Positions 1-10,310 of a stretch of 64,000 nucleotides of DNA are shown here, in pieces. The notes beneath the pieces were generated by a model. That model was given only the letters and a program-made list of their open reading frames with translations, had not been told where the DNA came from and did no database searches. This DNA comes from Saccharina japonica (taxonomy: Eukaryota; Sar; Phaeophyceae; Laminariales; Laminariaceae). Location: assembly GCA_008828725.1 (NCBI GenBank), contig MEHQ01001659.1:1-64000 (forward strand). The letters are read 5' to 3'. Numbering within the stretch: position 1 is the stretch's first letter; every line of letters begins with the position of its first letter. Position numbers and translations under genes: made by a program.

Positions 1-560
1 AAACTCAAAATAGGAGCTTATATATGGTTCTTCCCGGAAAAAAAGGTCATATCGAGTTTCAAACGTCGCCAAAATAGGCGCTTATTATTGACATAACGAC
101 CAGCGTGATATTTGGCTCTTCTAAAAATATGTACTTGGTCACTTTTTTGAGCAAGTACATAAGTTTTACTTGGTGGGAAGTTTCTCAGCAATTTATCCTA
201 CAATCGAAGCACCACAGCAGGGCACAAGCATCACAGGACTAAAAGCAAAGCAGCACAGGGCAGCAGCACAACTACCCTCGACTTACGGCCTACGCCCGAG
301 CAAACTGCCCATAGTACGAGCATGGACCCGCTACCAGGAGGCTACCAAAACAGCAGGCGTGCTGCCGCCGGCGAGGGTTATCCCGCACAGCCGAAGTCGC
401 CCCAGTGCATCGGTCTACGTCCGAGCGTCAACAGCTACGGTTCTCCTCCCCGCCTTCCCGGATTCAACACCGGGGCCGGTGTGCGCCAGCCGCTGGGCTT
501 GCGCACAGAAATGCCGTGCACCAACGCCCAGGTTACGGGTGGTAAGCGTGCGCATGGTGT
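1..560 (-). repeat. Dispersed repeat R1, minus-strand copy, cut by window start
   Basis: Read on the minus strand, this block parallels 36480-37190 on the plus strand. Both share a CTG-rich stretch, then a hairpin built on ATGYACTTGG, then a block containing AATAAGNGCCTAT followed by CTCGATA. A short block around 521-540 (reverse complement of CCCGTAACCTAGGCGTTG) also matches 36555-36575. Divergence is high, so the match is structural more than base for base. The 5' two thirds (170-560) are GC-rich with no credible gene. Confidence 0.45.
128..161. repeat. Hairpin of repeat R1 (10-bp stem)
   Basis: TATGTACTTG at 128-137 is perfectly complemented by CAAGTACATA at 152-161 across a 14-base loop. 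The same hairpin, with TGCACTTGG in place of TGTACTTGG, occurs at 36959-36998. Confidence 0.7.
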
Positions 561-789
561 GTCGGGTCCGGACGGCCCCTGCGCCCCAAGAGCTGCCACC
601 TCGTTCCGTGATGGGACCGGCGTAGCACGCCCTCAAGCTTTGCCTTCACTTGGTTTGACTCTGCCAGCACCTGCACGTGCTCAAGCCTGGTCTGCACTCT
701 CTGAGCACACAACACAAAAACGTCCCTCATCACGAACGCGTGCTGCTGAAATGGGAAAACCCAAAAGAAGAATAAATCCTGGAAAATTC

Positions 790-960
790 TGTCAGTGTCC
801 TTCGTAAAATATCCACCGTTTAAAAACAAAATGGCATATGCTGAGTTTTAGACGTTGCGAGAAATGTGGCTCTATAGTGCCAAATATTCAATGACCTGAC
901 TCTTCCATTTGGAAAGACATAAGGCATAAGCTCGAGTTTCAAATAGGTCTATTGATATCG
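790..960 (+). repeat. Diverged copy of the AATAGGTCTA repeat module
   Basis: The block carries GCTGAGTTTTAGACGTTG, CTCTTCCATTTGG and TTTCAAATAGGTCTA in the same order and spacing as 33540-33665, and inverted at 36125-36290. It is an older member of the same dispersed family, with many substitutions and small indels. Confidence 0.6.
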
Positions 961-1507
961 AGTGAAAATATGTTTTGGGCGACTCAGATTGACTGCTGTA
1001 TGTTGTGTGCTCTTCCGCCCTCTCTCCCTCCCTCCCTCCGTAACGAACCAGTGATAGGTACGAGATGGTTCTGATCATCAATCATGCAGCACAAATGCTA
1101 TGTACGTACTTAAAAGCAGGAGGAGTATAAGTGGAGTAGGTGCTTTAAACACGTAATCATATAGCAGTTAGTATGTGCTCTTTGTTGGCGATGTGAAATA
1201 TGCACTTGCACTTGTTGTCTGATCACGCCATTCGAATCTTGATGAATATATTTATGAATGCGTTTTGTCTTTCCGCGCACTACTACGTATTGGTTGGTTA
1301 AAACGCTGTTCTTGAGGCATTGTTGCTTGGTGATAAAATAGTACACTTCAGAGCTTTCCTTGTGTGGAAATGGCTCGAAGGTTCTTGATTATACCAGCAG
1401 CTCGTGGCAAGGGGAGATCACGTTTCCCCGATGATAAGTTGGCGTAATAACTACTGCTGTAAGCTTGAAACCATACCACGCGGTCGGATAAATTACGTTT
1501 GCGTATG
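961..1507. other. No recognisable gene
   Basis: Mixed-composition sequence with only short, unsupported reading frames. I see no repeat longer than a few units, no RNA gene and no element terminus. Confidence 0.5.
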
Positions 1508-1775
1508 AATGAGGATTTGAGATTTATTGTTTTAGTTTTAGAGTCAATCTCAATTGTGATACCGTCTCTGGCTGTCTGGCCTGGTCGGCTTTTCTAGTAG
1601 TTCGGAAATACATTGATTTTGATTGACTGGTTGACCGACTGAATAAGGATTTGACATTTATTATTTAGTCTTAGAGTCGATCTCAATGGTGATACCGTCT
1701 CTGGCTGTCTGGCCTGGGCGGCTTTTCTGATAGTTCGGAAAATACATTAATTGACTGCTTGACTGATTGAACGAG
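1508..1775 (+). repeat. 133-bp tandem duplication
   Basis: Two head-to-tail copies share GAGGATTTGA, then AGTCGATCTCAAT, then ATACCGTCTCTGGCTGTCTG, then GCTTTTCT and AGTTCGGAAAATACATT. The motif ACCGTCTCTG starts at 1561 and again at 1694, giving the 133-bp period. Identity is about 90% by eye. The flanking TTGACTGRYTGAC strings look like a smaller internal repeat. No coding potential is evident. Confidence 0.8.
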
Positions 1776-2125
1776 GATTCGAGAATGGAGTATTTTGAAT
1801 GAATTTCTGATTGGGCTGGTGGGGTTAAGGTTGGGTTGTGGTTTTTGATTGATGGTTTTCGGGCATTGAAACTTCTGCCTGTTTACTGATTAAAATAGTG
1901 AATACATTGTACGGTATTGAGATTTGTATTGAAGATTTTGGTATCTGAAGTTAGCACTACTGGATAAACCTGTATCGACCTGTTGACACCGAGCTGATGA
2001 CCGTCTGATTACCGAGGCCTTATGCCCTAGTTACGGCAGCTGAGTGTCTTGGAAGATTGTTGAAGTTTGAGCCAGTATGGTTTAGATTTTGGTATTTGAG
2101 TTTGAATGAATGTGCTCGAATTTCT

Positions 2126-2203
2126 GGTATTCGGTACTTTGAATTCGCTTGAGGTTTTGATTAATCTTGTGGTATTCGGTACTTTGAATTTGCTTGAGGT
2201 TTT
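2126..2203 (+). repeat. 45-bp direct repeat
   Basis: GGTATTCGGTACTTTGAATT followed by YGCTTGAGGTTTT occurs at 2126 and again at 2171, a 45-bp period with one mismatch. A weaker third copy of ATTCGGTACNTGAATTT follows near 2222. The surrounding 1776-2725 has no credible gene. It contains two purine-rich GGGAGGATATT strings (2352 and 2437) of unknown meaning. Confidence 0.7.
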
Positions 2204-2726
2204 GGGACATTGTGGTCCACATTCGGTACGTGAATTTGGAATGTGTGATATTGATTCCGGATGATGATTTGTGGTTTTCGGGACAGCTATGAGGTGTGAC
2301 CATGCTATGATATTGTGATGCTTTATTGCCATCATACTGTTCACCATGCAGGGAGGATATTATTTGATGGGACTATACACCTGTTCGGTATGCATACTAC
2401 AAATGTGTGGTGTCGCACAGTATCGATTGCAAAGCGGGGAGGATATTGATTGTGCTTGGTACTCGATACAGCAGGTATGATGACGGTTTCATATATTAGG
2501 GAGTTCATATACTTGATGAGGCTTTCTCCATCTGTGAGGTCTCGTGCTTGCTGGGACTTCCCTGACTTGCTTCCTGGGACTTGCTCGCTGCGCCTCGATG
2601 GTGGCCTGCGAGGTCCGACGATAATATATATACACTTAACTACGTGGTTTATGTCTCCATGAGCAGCGCTCCAGCTCCCTGACCCTGCCTACCTTTGCTA
2701 GGCCCTGGCATGAGCCCGAGGTCGTA

Positions 2727-3510
2727 TCAATACATCCACACAGACCCAACAACGAAATTCAGTGGAAAAAACGAAAAAAAACAACAAAAAAAGTAAACAA
2801 AAATGATTGTCCGCTCGTCACGGGTCGATGTCGTCCGTGCTCCGGATGGCTGCCACTCGCTGCTGGGCTGCTGCTGCGGCGCGCTGCTGTGATCCGGCGC
2901 GCCGCTCCGGTGCCACTTGGCCAGTCCTAGCACGACCACACTCGACCTACCCCGTCCGTACCCGCTCTCGTTGTTGTCCTTCCCAGTCGGCTCCTCGCTT
3001 ACTCCCTCGTTGCACTCAGGGTGCTTGGTCTGGGAAATAACAAATTTCGCGCTGAAGGGATTGACCAGTCCAAACTACAGCTCATCGCCACACGCTCCTT
3101 CCTCCTTTGATGGCGAAGCCAGGTTACTGAGACAGTACAGCTCCCTCTAGCAAACACACCTAGGGCCGTGTACATAGTGTCCGTCCACCTTTCTGATGGC
3201 GTCTGCCTCCGCGCACAAAAGTTAGATGGACATTGCTGTCTACACCGACGGCCAAAAAGGCCCGTGCATCTGAACTTTTGCGCCTAACGCACCAGTGCCG
3301 ATCCAAATCTACCGCTGCACACGTTTCGCGGCCAGTGCGCAGCAGCAAGAAGGTATCGGTCCGCTTGAGGGTGAGCCTAGCCTTGCTCGCTAGAAAGACC
3401 CCCCGGGCCATGCCAAAGCAAAAACTTTGCCGAGGCAGCGAGGGGAAGAAGGGAAGTACACTGCAACGCTATATACGACAGGAAAAACCTACCTTGCTAT
3501 CACCATAGCA
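2727..3510. other. Open but unrecognised GC-rich stretch
   Basis: Several short overlapping frames are open on both strands, for example 3233-3508 plus (91 residues, basic) and 3160-3411 minus. None shows a motif I recognise, and openness on both strands is expected at this composition. I treat it as non-coding or as an unidentified element fragment. Confidence 0.3.
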
Positions 3511-3703
3511 ATTCAGGTGCATGAAAGATAAAAAAGAGTGAAAAAGGAAGAGAAACATAAAAAAGCGAAACTGAAACATACTATAAATGAACATCCTAAA
3601 TAAAGCAAATCAACAAAAAACCAAACAATCAAACACAAACATTACAAAACAAAAAGAGAGAAAGCGGCGTGCTTCTCCCAGAGGAGAGGCGATACACAAT
3701 AAC

Positions 3704-3770
3704 ATGAAAGGAAATGAAATGAAATGAAACGAAATGAAACGAAAAAAAATGGAACGAAAAACAACGAAAA
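3704..3770 (+). repeat. (GAAAT/GAAAC)n simple repeat
   Basis: Purine-rich run of imperfect pentamers (GAAATGAAATGAAACGAAAT and so on). The complementary strand reads as a Phe/Ser-rich frame that should not be taken for a gene. Confidence 0.8.
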
Positions 3771-4270
3771 CACGACAAAAATAATAACGACAGGAAAGGA
3801 CAGGCAACCGGAGCACACCAAAAACACCTTCCAGGAAGCCAAGGTAGGTTTGTGCTTGTAGTACCTGGTACAGGCAGGCTCTACCAGTTAGTCGGTCTGG
3901 TACCTTGCTACCCTGTCTCCCGTCTTTTTCCTGCTTTCGTCCGCGCCTACGAGCCGCCCCTCCTCCCGCCGTCTCCATTCCCTTGGGCGCCACCCATACA
4001 ACGGATGCGTGGCGCTTGCTACTACTCAGTTTCGTTTAGTTTTCTTGCCACACACTAAAGTCAGGGAAAGATAAGAGAAAATAACAAAAACGAAATGAAT
4101 ACTGTATGTACGTACGTAGCTAAGCAACCGAAGAAAACACCTAGTAATGGAGTGTTTGCGTTTTTGTTATTTTTTACTTTTACTTCTCTAAACATTCTAC
4201 CGAAGGGAGGATGTGAGGTAAATTTTTGAAAAAACTGCAAAAAATTACTTTAGAGAAGTATGTTTTTGAT

Positions 4271-4291
4271 CAAAAGTTACGGTAACTTTTG
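4271..4291. repeat. Perfect 21-bp palindrome
   Basis: CAAAAGTTAC, a single central G, then GTAACTTTTG. It sits in an A+T-rich stretch (4060-4330) that holds no gene. Confidence 0.85.
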
Positions 4292-4681
4292 TCTCTCAAT
4301 TTGATTGCCCTACACGCACCGAGCATTCTACCGACGCAAAAACGCCCCATATTATGCGAGATGTCTCCATAGGCCCCAACCTTGCTGTTTGCTCTACCCA
4401 ACACAACAACCGGTGAGAGCACAGAGACTCGGGAGGTGTGCTACAGTATGATACGGACAAGCGGTGCTTGATTTTGCTAACGGGACGCCGGCGGACTGCT
4501 GCCTACCCGCTACGGTTCGCTCTCGCCGGCTTGGTGTCGTGGAGGATGCGCTGTTCAGAAGAACTACTCGTAAGAGTTACTCGTACGAGTCGTATGGAGA
4601 CGTACTCGTACCGCCTTGCTTGTAGAGCGCGACAGGATGACAGATCGCCGTGTATCATTTCAATTTCACGACACTGTGGTA

Positions 4682-4714
4682 GCAGCACTAGCAGCACTAG
4701 CAGCACTAGCAGCA
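4682..4714 (+). repeat. 9-bp minisatellite AGCAGCACT
   Basis: About three and a half tandem units of AGCAGCACT, 170 bp before the CTG tract. Together they make the minus strand read as long Ser or Gln runs. Confidence 0.8.
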
Positions 4715-4882
4715 TTGGCGGCGCGCCGCCACGGTCTATATATGTCGGGCGCCGAGCGGGCTTGGAGCGGAGCGTGCCGGCGCGGTGTCGCGCGTAGGTC
4801 GTGGGCAGCAGCAGGAGCAGCACACGACGACAAGAATAATTGGACGCAAAATCGGAAAAAGCAAAAACGAAAGCTGTTGCTT

Positions 4883-4889
4883 CTGCTGC

Positions 4890-4958
<69 letters not shown>

Positions 4959-4990
4959 GCTGCTGCTGGGGCTGCCGCTGCTGCTGGGGC
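4883..4990 (+). repeat. (CTG)22 trinucleotide repeat with impure tail
   Basis: An uninterrupted (CTG)22 tract runs from 4891 to 4956. It is followed by imperfect CTGCTGGGGCTGCCG units to about 4990. In other frames this gives poly-Leu, poly-Cys or poly-Ala, and on the minus strand poly-Gln or poly-Ser. No flanking sequence supports a host protein on either side, so I call it a microsatellite and not part of a gene. Confidence 0.9.
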
Positions 4991-4999
4991 TGCCGCCAC

Positions 5000-5690
5000 G
5001 TAGCTGCAGCCACCGGTGCTGCTGCTTGCGGTCGTGGGATTGCAGCTGCGGCACTGCGGTCATACCCCTGCCGCCGCCACCGTTGCTGGGCGGCCGTTCC
5101 TCTCGTACGCTACTTTTCGTTTTCGTTGTTTCTTTGGTTTGCCGCATTGCCTCACCCCACTTCCCTTATTATTTTCGGAGGCGTCGCCTGCAGGATTTTG
5201 TTTATATTTATCGCAAACACACCGAAACCATGAGGGGAAGGGAATTCACTTTTTTGAGCGAAAGGAAATATATATGTTATATACTTCTATCGCAAACACT
5301 CTAATACGTAGGTAAATACGGCAGGACAGAAAAACAATGGCAAAAAGTGACTACGGCAAAATAAATACAGACATGAAATAAAATAAATTATCGCGAGGGG
5401 CTGTAGCATCGCTGCCGTGGCCCCCTGGAAAAGCTGGGGCAGGAAATACACCAAACAAATAATAAAGAATGAAAATATAGACCATAAGAAATATCCAAGG
5501 AAAAGCACGGGGCTCGATATCCACCAAGCCGGGTAGTCCTTCTTTATCAAAAGGATTAGAACGAGAGTAACAATGAAACTAAGACGGAACGAACAACACA
5601 ACAAGGCCGCATTCGAAGCAGCTACAACAACAGCAGTAGTCGGTCGCCCCGATGTTCTAGAGGTAACCTCGAACGCTTCTTGAAGATGAT
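5000..5690. other. No recognisable gene
   Basis: AT-leaning sequence after the CTG tract. The minus-strand frame 5287-5604 is hydrophobic but has no domain I recognise. Near 5690-5725 there is GGAGTTCGAATCTC, which resembles a tRNA T-arm/B-box. The matching acceptor stem is absent, so I do not call a tRNA. Confidence 0.4.
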
Positions 5691-5834
5691 GTCTGGAGTT
5701 CGAATCTCACGTGGGTCGGACTTATGAGTTTAGTTGTAACAGTATATAAAAACAACTGATGAGAGAGCCTATTAATAGTAGAGCGGGTAAGCAGAATTCG
5801 ATGCGAGTCGACAAAGAAAAAAAAAAAACACTGA

Positions 5835-5990
5835 AGTCTTCTCGCGCTAAAAAGGCAAGGCAAGAACCATAGTAGAGGAAGAGGGAAAGGAGCCTACTTC
5901 GTGACCCTGGATTCGAGTTACGACTACGTAGGAAGGAGAGAGAAAAGAAGGGCAAATAAAATAGATGGGATGCAAAAATACAAATACAAA
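5835..5990 (+). repeat. Diverged direct repeat, first copy
   Basis: It shares CTTCTCGCG, GGCAAGAAYCRTAGT, GAGGGAAA, TTYGTGACCCYGGAT, GAGYTACGAC, GAGAGAAA and AAATRGATGGGATG with 6435-6590 in the same order. Spacing is about 600 bp and divergence is substantial. Confidence 0.65.
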
Positions 5991-6434
5991 ACAGAGGTGC
6001 GCGGTACGGGTAGTCTAGACTGGACTTACTAGTCAGCCTGCTACCTTGCCACCATGTCGGCCGTCTCCTTCCTGTTCTCATCAACCGCGGTTTCAATTCG
6101 ATTGTTACCCCCCCCCCCTTCCCATTCCCTTGTGCACCACCCGCAAAGGATATACGGCGCTGTCTACTCAATTCCGCCTCGTCCTCGTGCCACCGGACCA
6201 TGAACCGTTCAGCTGCTTTGACGACCCCCCTGTACCATTTTCCCACCATAGTTGCTGCAACACTCTACACTTATAAGCTATGACGGTAACAAAATGATTG
6301 GGGTGTAACATGTGCTTGAAAAGTTTTGTTTTTGCTCACGATGTGTGCGAGTTTTCCAAAACAAAACAGCGGCATTCACCCTTTGGGGACGCGTATATCG
6401 GAAGCCGATGCACGTCAACGAGGGAAGAAAGTGC

Positions 6435-6590
6435 TGAAACCTTCTCGCGGTAAAAATGAAAGACAAGAATCGTAGTGAGGGAGGAGGGAAAATATCATAT
6501 TTTGTGACCCCGGATCTGAGCTACGACCAGGAATGAGAGAGAAAGGAAGGGCGATGATAATAAATGGGATGGACACATATGCATATATAC
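6435..6590 (+). repeat. Diverged direct repeat, second copy
   Basis: Second copy of the block at 5835-5990, same orientation. The interval between the two copies carries a C13-like homopolymer near 6106-6118 and no recognisable gene. Confidence 0.65.
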
Positions 6591-7135
6591 TTCGAAGTAC
6601 AGATATTGTCCACAACACACCCTCGAGAGGGCAAGTTAAGAACCATGCCTAGACTTTCCACAGAGAGACCACTCGCCCTATCGCTAATATTACGGTGACC
6701 CAACACCAGAGAGAAGCGTCTGGCCGAAGGTTTAACCGAAAATAACCAAGGGCAAGCTCATAAAGCGAAACATTGACACCCGGGTTCGAAGTTGTTCCCG
6801 ATTCTCGTACGATATGGTACTTTTGAACCACGCCGTGAGACCCCAGCTATGTACATGTTTCGGATTTATCTGCACCGTGTGACGGCCCGTGCCAATCAGA
6901 GCATGCAGGGAGGGTGCGTTTGGGAATCGCCGTCGTGTGGGCAGAGAAATCCAGTGCGAGGATAAAATAATGTCCATTCGATAGTCGATATCGCGGCTCG
7001 AGTGTACAAAATCCCTTGCAAGTCCATCAGAGTGCACGGGAAAAAATCAAAGTTGTTCCATTGCATTTGGGCGCCAAACCAAGAAGGAAACAAATAGCAA
7101 AAGGTGAAAAACACACTTGGAAATTGAACTGATTG

Positions 7136-8660
7136 GGTGCATTCCTCTCGCTCTGGGATAAAAACAACGCAACGTTTACAATTGCACGAGAGCGTCCACG
7201 TCACACATCCATACAGCAGGGTCTCAATCACCTCGGCCTTCAACATGCGGACTTGCAGACTAAGTGGAGCTGTCTTCGAGTCGTACAACTCCGGTCCGAA
7301 CTGTTTGAAGCATGCCCGCATGAGGCGGATCCGTCGTTCGATATCAAGTGCGGGGTTAGCGTCTTCGTGGATAAAGACGCCAAGGTATAAGGACTGGCTC
7401 GTCCGTCTATATCTCTGATCAGCTGCCTTGATAACGAGCGGCAGAGCAAGGGATATCTGGCCCCGTGTTAGTAGAATCACCGTTTCCGTATTTATTTCCG
7501 AAACCGATCGGCCTGCTGCTTCGAAGACAGTCACGATGACTGCCATCATTTTAGTGAATCCCTCCGCAGACCTTGGGACAATTCTTGCATCATTAGCGTA
7601 CAGCATACCCCGTACTGCCCTTCGCACGCATGCCACTGGCACCTCGTTGCCGACTACCACACCCTCCTAAAAGGTGGACCAAATGCCTCATGATGTCTTC
7701 GTCTTCGCTGAAACGTGCGAAGACAACGTGCATCACAGCAGCGAAGAACACGTTGAACAACCGCGGCTTACAGCACGCAGCCTTGTCGTAGCCGCTGCGT
7801 GACATTAAACCAATCAGAGTGCTCACCACCATCTGTGCGTAAGCAAACGAGCATGCCGTCGTGGACCTGGCGGATTATTGTAGGCATATTGGTTGGTTTG
7901 CCAACGCGCGTAAGTACCTGCCACAGTACCTCTCGGTCGACAGAGTCGTATGCTTTCGGCGGATCAATGAGTCACATGTAGCATGTATAAAGGGTTTTTT
8001 CAATCTCGCCCGAGTTCTTGTAATCGTAGCACGACGAACAGCATGCCCACTGTTGACCGTGTAGGACAAAGACCGCACTGATCCTCGAGGAATATGCCTC
8101 GGTCCTCGCAGTAGTTGCTAATACGGGATGCGACGATTTTGAGTAACACTTTTCCGTCATGGGCAACAAACGAAATCCTTTTGTAGTTGTTGCAATCAGT
8201 TCGGTCCTTCTTTGTGTAAAGTACCCCGATGATCGCGTCGTTTTAACTGCTGGGGCGCTTCACCAGTTATCCAAAAATTGACAAGGATGTGGTGGAAGCA
8301 TTGGATGAAATCAGGGTGGTCGAGTTTCAGTAGCTCGGCGGGCAGGCCGTCTGGCCCTACCACTGTCCAGTTTGTCATTGTCTTAATGGCTCCCATCATC
8401 TCGTCCACAGATGGCTCGTCGTTAAGCGATTGTCAAGCGGTCGTGGTGGAAATGGGTCGATGACAGTGAAATACAGTTTCAGCGATTTCGTATTCAAGAG
8501 TTCGTGGAAGGCTCTCATCCACCGTTCACGAATTCGCACTTTAACCCGTAGCAGCGTGCCATCCTCTTCCTTAATGAACTGCTCGCTTCGAGCTTTCCTG
8601 CCCTCCAACTCTACAGTACTCTTGCTTGTAAAAGCCTCGCTGGTCATGATCGGCTAGGAG
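7136..8660 (-). pseudogene. LINE reverse transcriptase, frameshifted, YADD changed to YAND
   Basis: RT blocks are recognisable in order on the minus strand. There is a pre-RT segment ERWMRAFHELLN (about 8490-8550), then VGPDGLPAELLKLD with GEAPQQLK (8408-8230). Next comes a palm segment whose LFNVFFAAVMH (about 7745-7780) follows the RQG..LSP region in another frame. Last is GMLYANDARIV (about 7585-7615), followed by a thumb-like segment ending VIETLLYGCVTWTL. The catalytic box normally reads YADD; here codon AAT at 7592-7594 makes it YAND, a one-base change from an Asp codon. At least three frame changes separate these blocks. An RT pseudogene is certain; exact frameshift points are not. Confidence 0.85.
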
Positions 8661-8669
8661 TCTCTCGGT

Positions 8670-10244
8670 TTATGATATGTACTCTTCAAACGATGCATGT
8701 ACTCTTACACCGATCACCTCCTGCAGATTCGCACACGCGCTTTTCAGGGTCTTCCGCGCCGTACTATAGCGGGGGTGGGTGCGTAGCTGCTGTCGCGCAT
8801 CTTCCCTCGAGGTCCATGCTATTTTGAAGGCAGCAGAGGTGTCGGTCGACTCACACCACCCACGCTTGCGTTGCTGGTGTTGTGTGGGTAATACCTGGGC
8901 TTCCACCGCATCCATGATGGTTGAGGTGAACATACCAGCGATGTTGTGTCGCGGGGCAGGTTGCTTGAGAGTAGAAATGACCATCGCAACTACTCGCTCA
9001 CGGTATGTTCCGTCGTACATAAACACCTTGCGGCCAAAGCGTCTTCCTTTTACTGTCTTGCGTGCTTGTCGGTTGGATACAAAATGCCCAGAGAGACGAA
9101 CGTTCATCTATACGATGTAGTGGTCGGAATCAGGCTTAGGTGGTGGCGGAAGCTGAGGGACAACGTTAACACCGTGTACTCTAGACCGATGGACTTGTCG
9201 GGTTAGGATGTAATCAATTCGCTTACGATCGTTGTTAGCGTTGTGAGTATGCGAGATTCCACCATTGCGTGTTCTAAAGAAAGTGATGGTGAGAGCTAGC
9301 TTGCAATTGGTAGCGAACGGCAGAAGTCATTTGCCGGTATCGTTGATCGAATCGAGCCCGTATGCTCTCAGGAATCTGTTTTCAGTGTCATCGCACCCTA
9401 CAGTAGCGTCTGCGCAGTTAGTGCATTAGCATCCATCAGTACGTACAAAAACCTCTCTAGTTGGGATCTGTCTGAACAGATCCTCCAGCTGTTTTGCGAG
9501 AAAACGAGTTTCAGTTCGGCGTGTGCACTCTGTTGGGGCGTACGCAACGACGAAATCAACCGCCTCGTGTTTATCAGCCAATTCGAAACGCACCGACATA
9601 GGCCATTCGACTATTATTCCGTTGGTATACACAGACTGACGGCATATAGATTCCTTGACTGCCAATCCAACCTCGTACAACCCTAGGCTGGCTGCTGTTC
9701 CCTGCTAACCTGAACAAAACAAATGATATCCAGCAGCGCGGAATGTCGTCCTGCCGACTCGTCGAGTTTCCTGCAGGCCGACGAAGTCACAGCCGAGTTG
9801 TTGTACCTCTCTCAGGGAGCGCTCGTCATGTCCATTCTTCCCCTTTACAGCTAGAGTGCGCACGTTGTAGGTCGCTGCCGCCACAACTCCCTCCTTCTGC
9901 CTGGTAGGAGCCTCGCGTGCCGACTTCCTCGCCAGCCGACGTGAAGCCCGTCCCCTCCTCCTATTTTCCATATATATCACATTTTCCTTCTCTATTGCTA
10001 AACTGACACTTCTCTCTGTCCTTGTCTGGTTCGCGCCTTGGTTGCCGTTAACAGCGTGCAGCCATCCCAGCCAAACCCGACACTCCCGTGCTTCTTGTCG
10101 CGTTTGTATACACACACGATAGCCAGCCTCTCCACTCCACAGGTGCACACATTGCGCTCTCTGCTGTGGAGATATTCCCAAGGTTCGTCTTAGGGGAATG
10201 AACTCCCTGGCGTTGGGGTTGAAAGTTAAAGGCGCCACCACCAC
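8670..10244 (-). pseudogene. LINE ORF2 N-terminal part: APE-like endonuclease and linker
   Basis: One reading frame runs from 10244 down to 8670, interrupted by in-frame stops at 9705-9707, 9426-9428, 9327-9329 and 9108-9110. Motifs of the EEP nuclease fold appear in order. ATYNVRTL gives the first conserved Asn. CDFVGLQETRR carries the metal-binding Glu. VVAYAPTE follows, then KRIDYILTRQ, and finally PDSDHYIV carries the catalytic Asp-His pair. The catalytic residues themselves survive, so the loss of function comes from the stops. The linker that follows is basic, as is usual before the RT. The family assignment is firm and the clade is not. Confidence 0.85.
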
Positions 10245-10310
10245 TCCACGAGGTCCTTACAGTGACAGGTTCACCAGCCAAGCCGCGCAGGATTCCCTCT
10301 CCACCCAACC

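Larger units (their letters stand above)
7136..10310 (-). mobile_element. Decayed APE-type LINE (non-LTR retrotransposon)
   Basis: Reading right to left on the minus strand, an endonuclease/exonuclease/phosphatase domain is followed by a linker and a reverse transcriptase, the usual order of ORF2 in APE-type LINEs. Such elements nick target DNA and prime reverse transcription from the nick. The copy is dead: the endonuclease frame has at least four stops, the RT is spread over all three frames, and the RT active site is altered. The 3' part beyond the RT thumb region is not recognisable, so it is probably 3'-truncated or degraded. No poly-A tail or target duplication could be fixed. Confidence 0.85.

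Noticed and set aside
2350-2450. Two GGGAGGATATT purine tracts as possible polypurine tracts of copia elements
   Set aside because: No LTR could be paired with either and no pol precedes them.
4503-5147. 214-codon minus-strand frame with long Ser runs, and several overlapping poly-Gln, poly-Ala and poly-Leu frames
   Set aside because: All are translations of the CTG and AGCAGCACT repeats; the non-repeat parts show no domain and both strands are equally open.
5680-5730. tRNA-like T-arm GGAGTTCGAATCTC
   Set aside because: The acceptor 3' strand GTGGGTC has no complement upstream and the T stem pairs only three bases.
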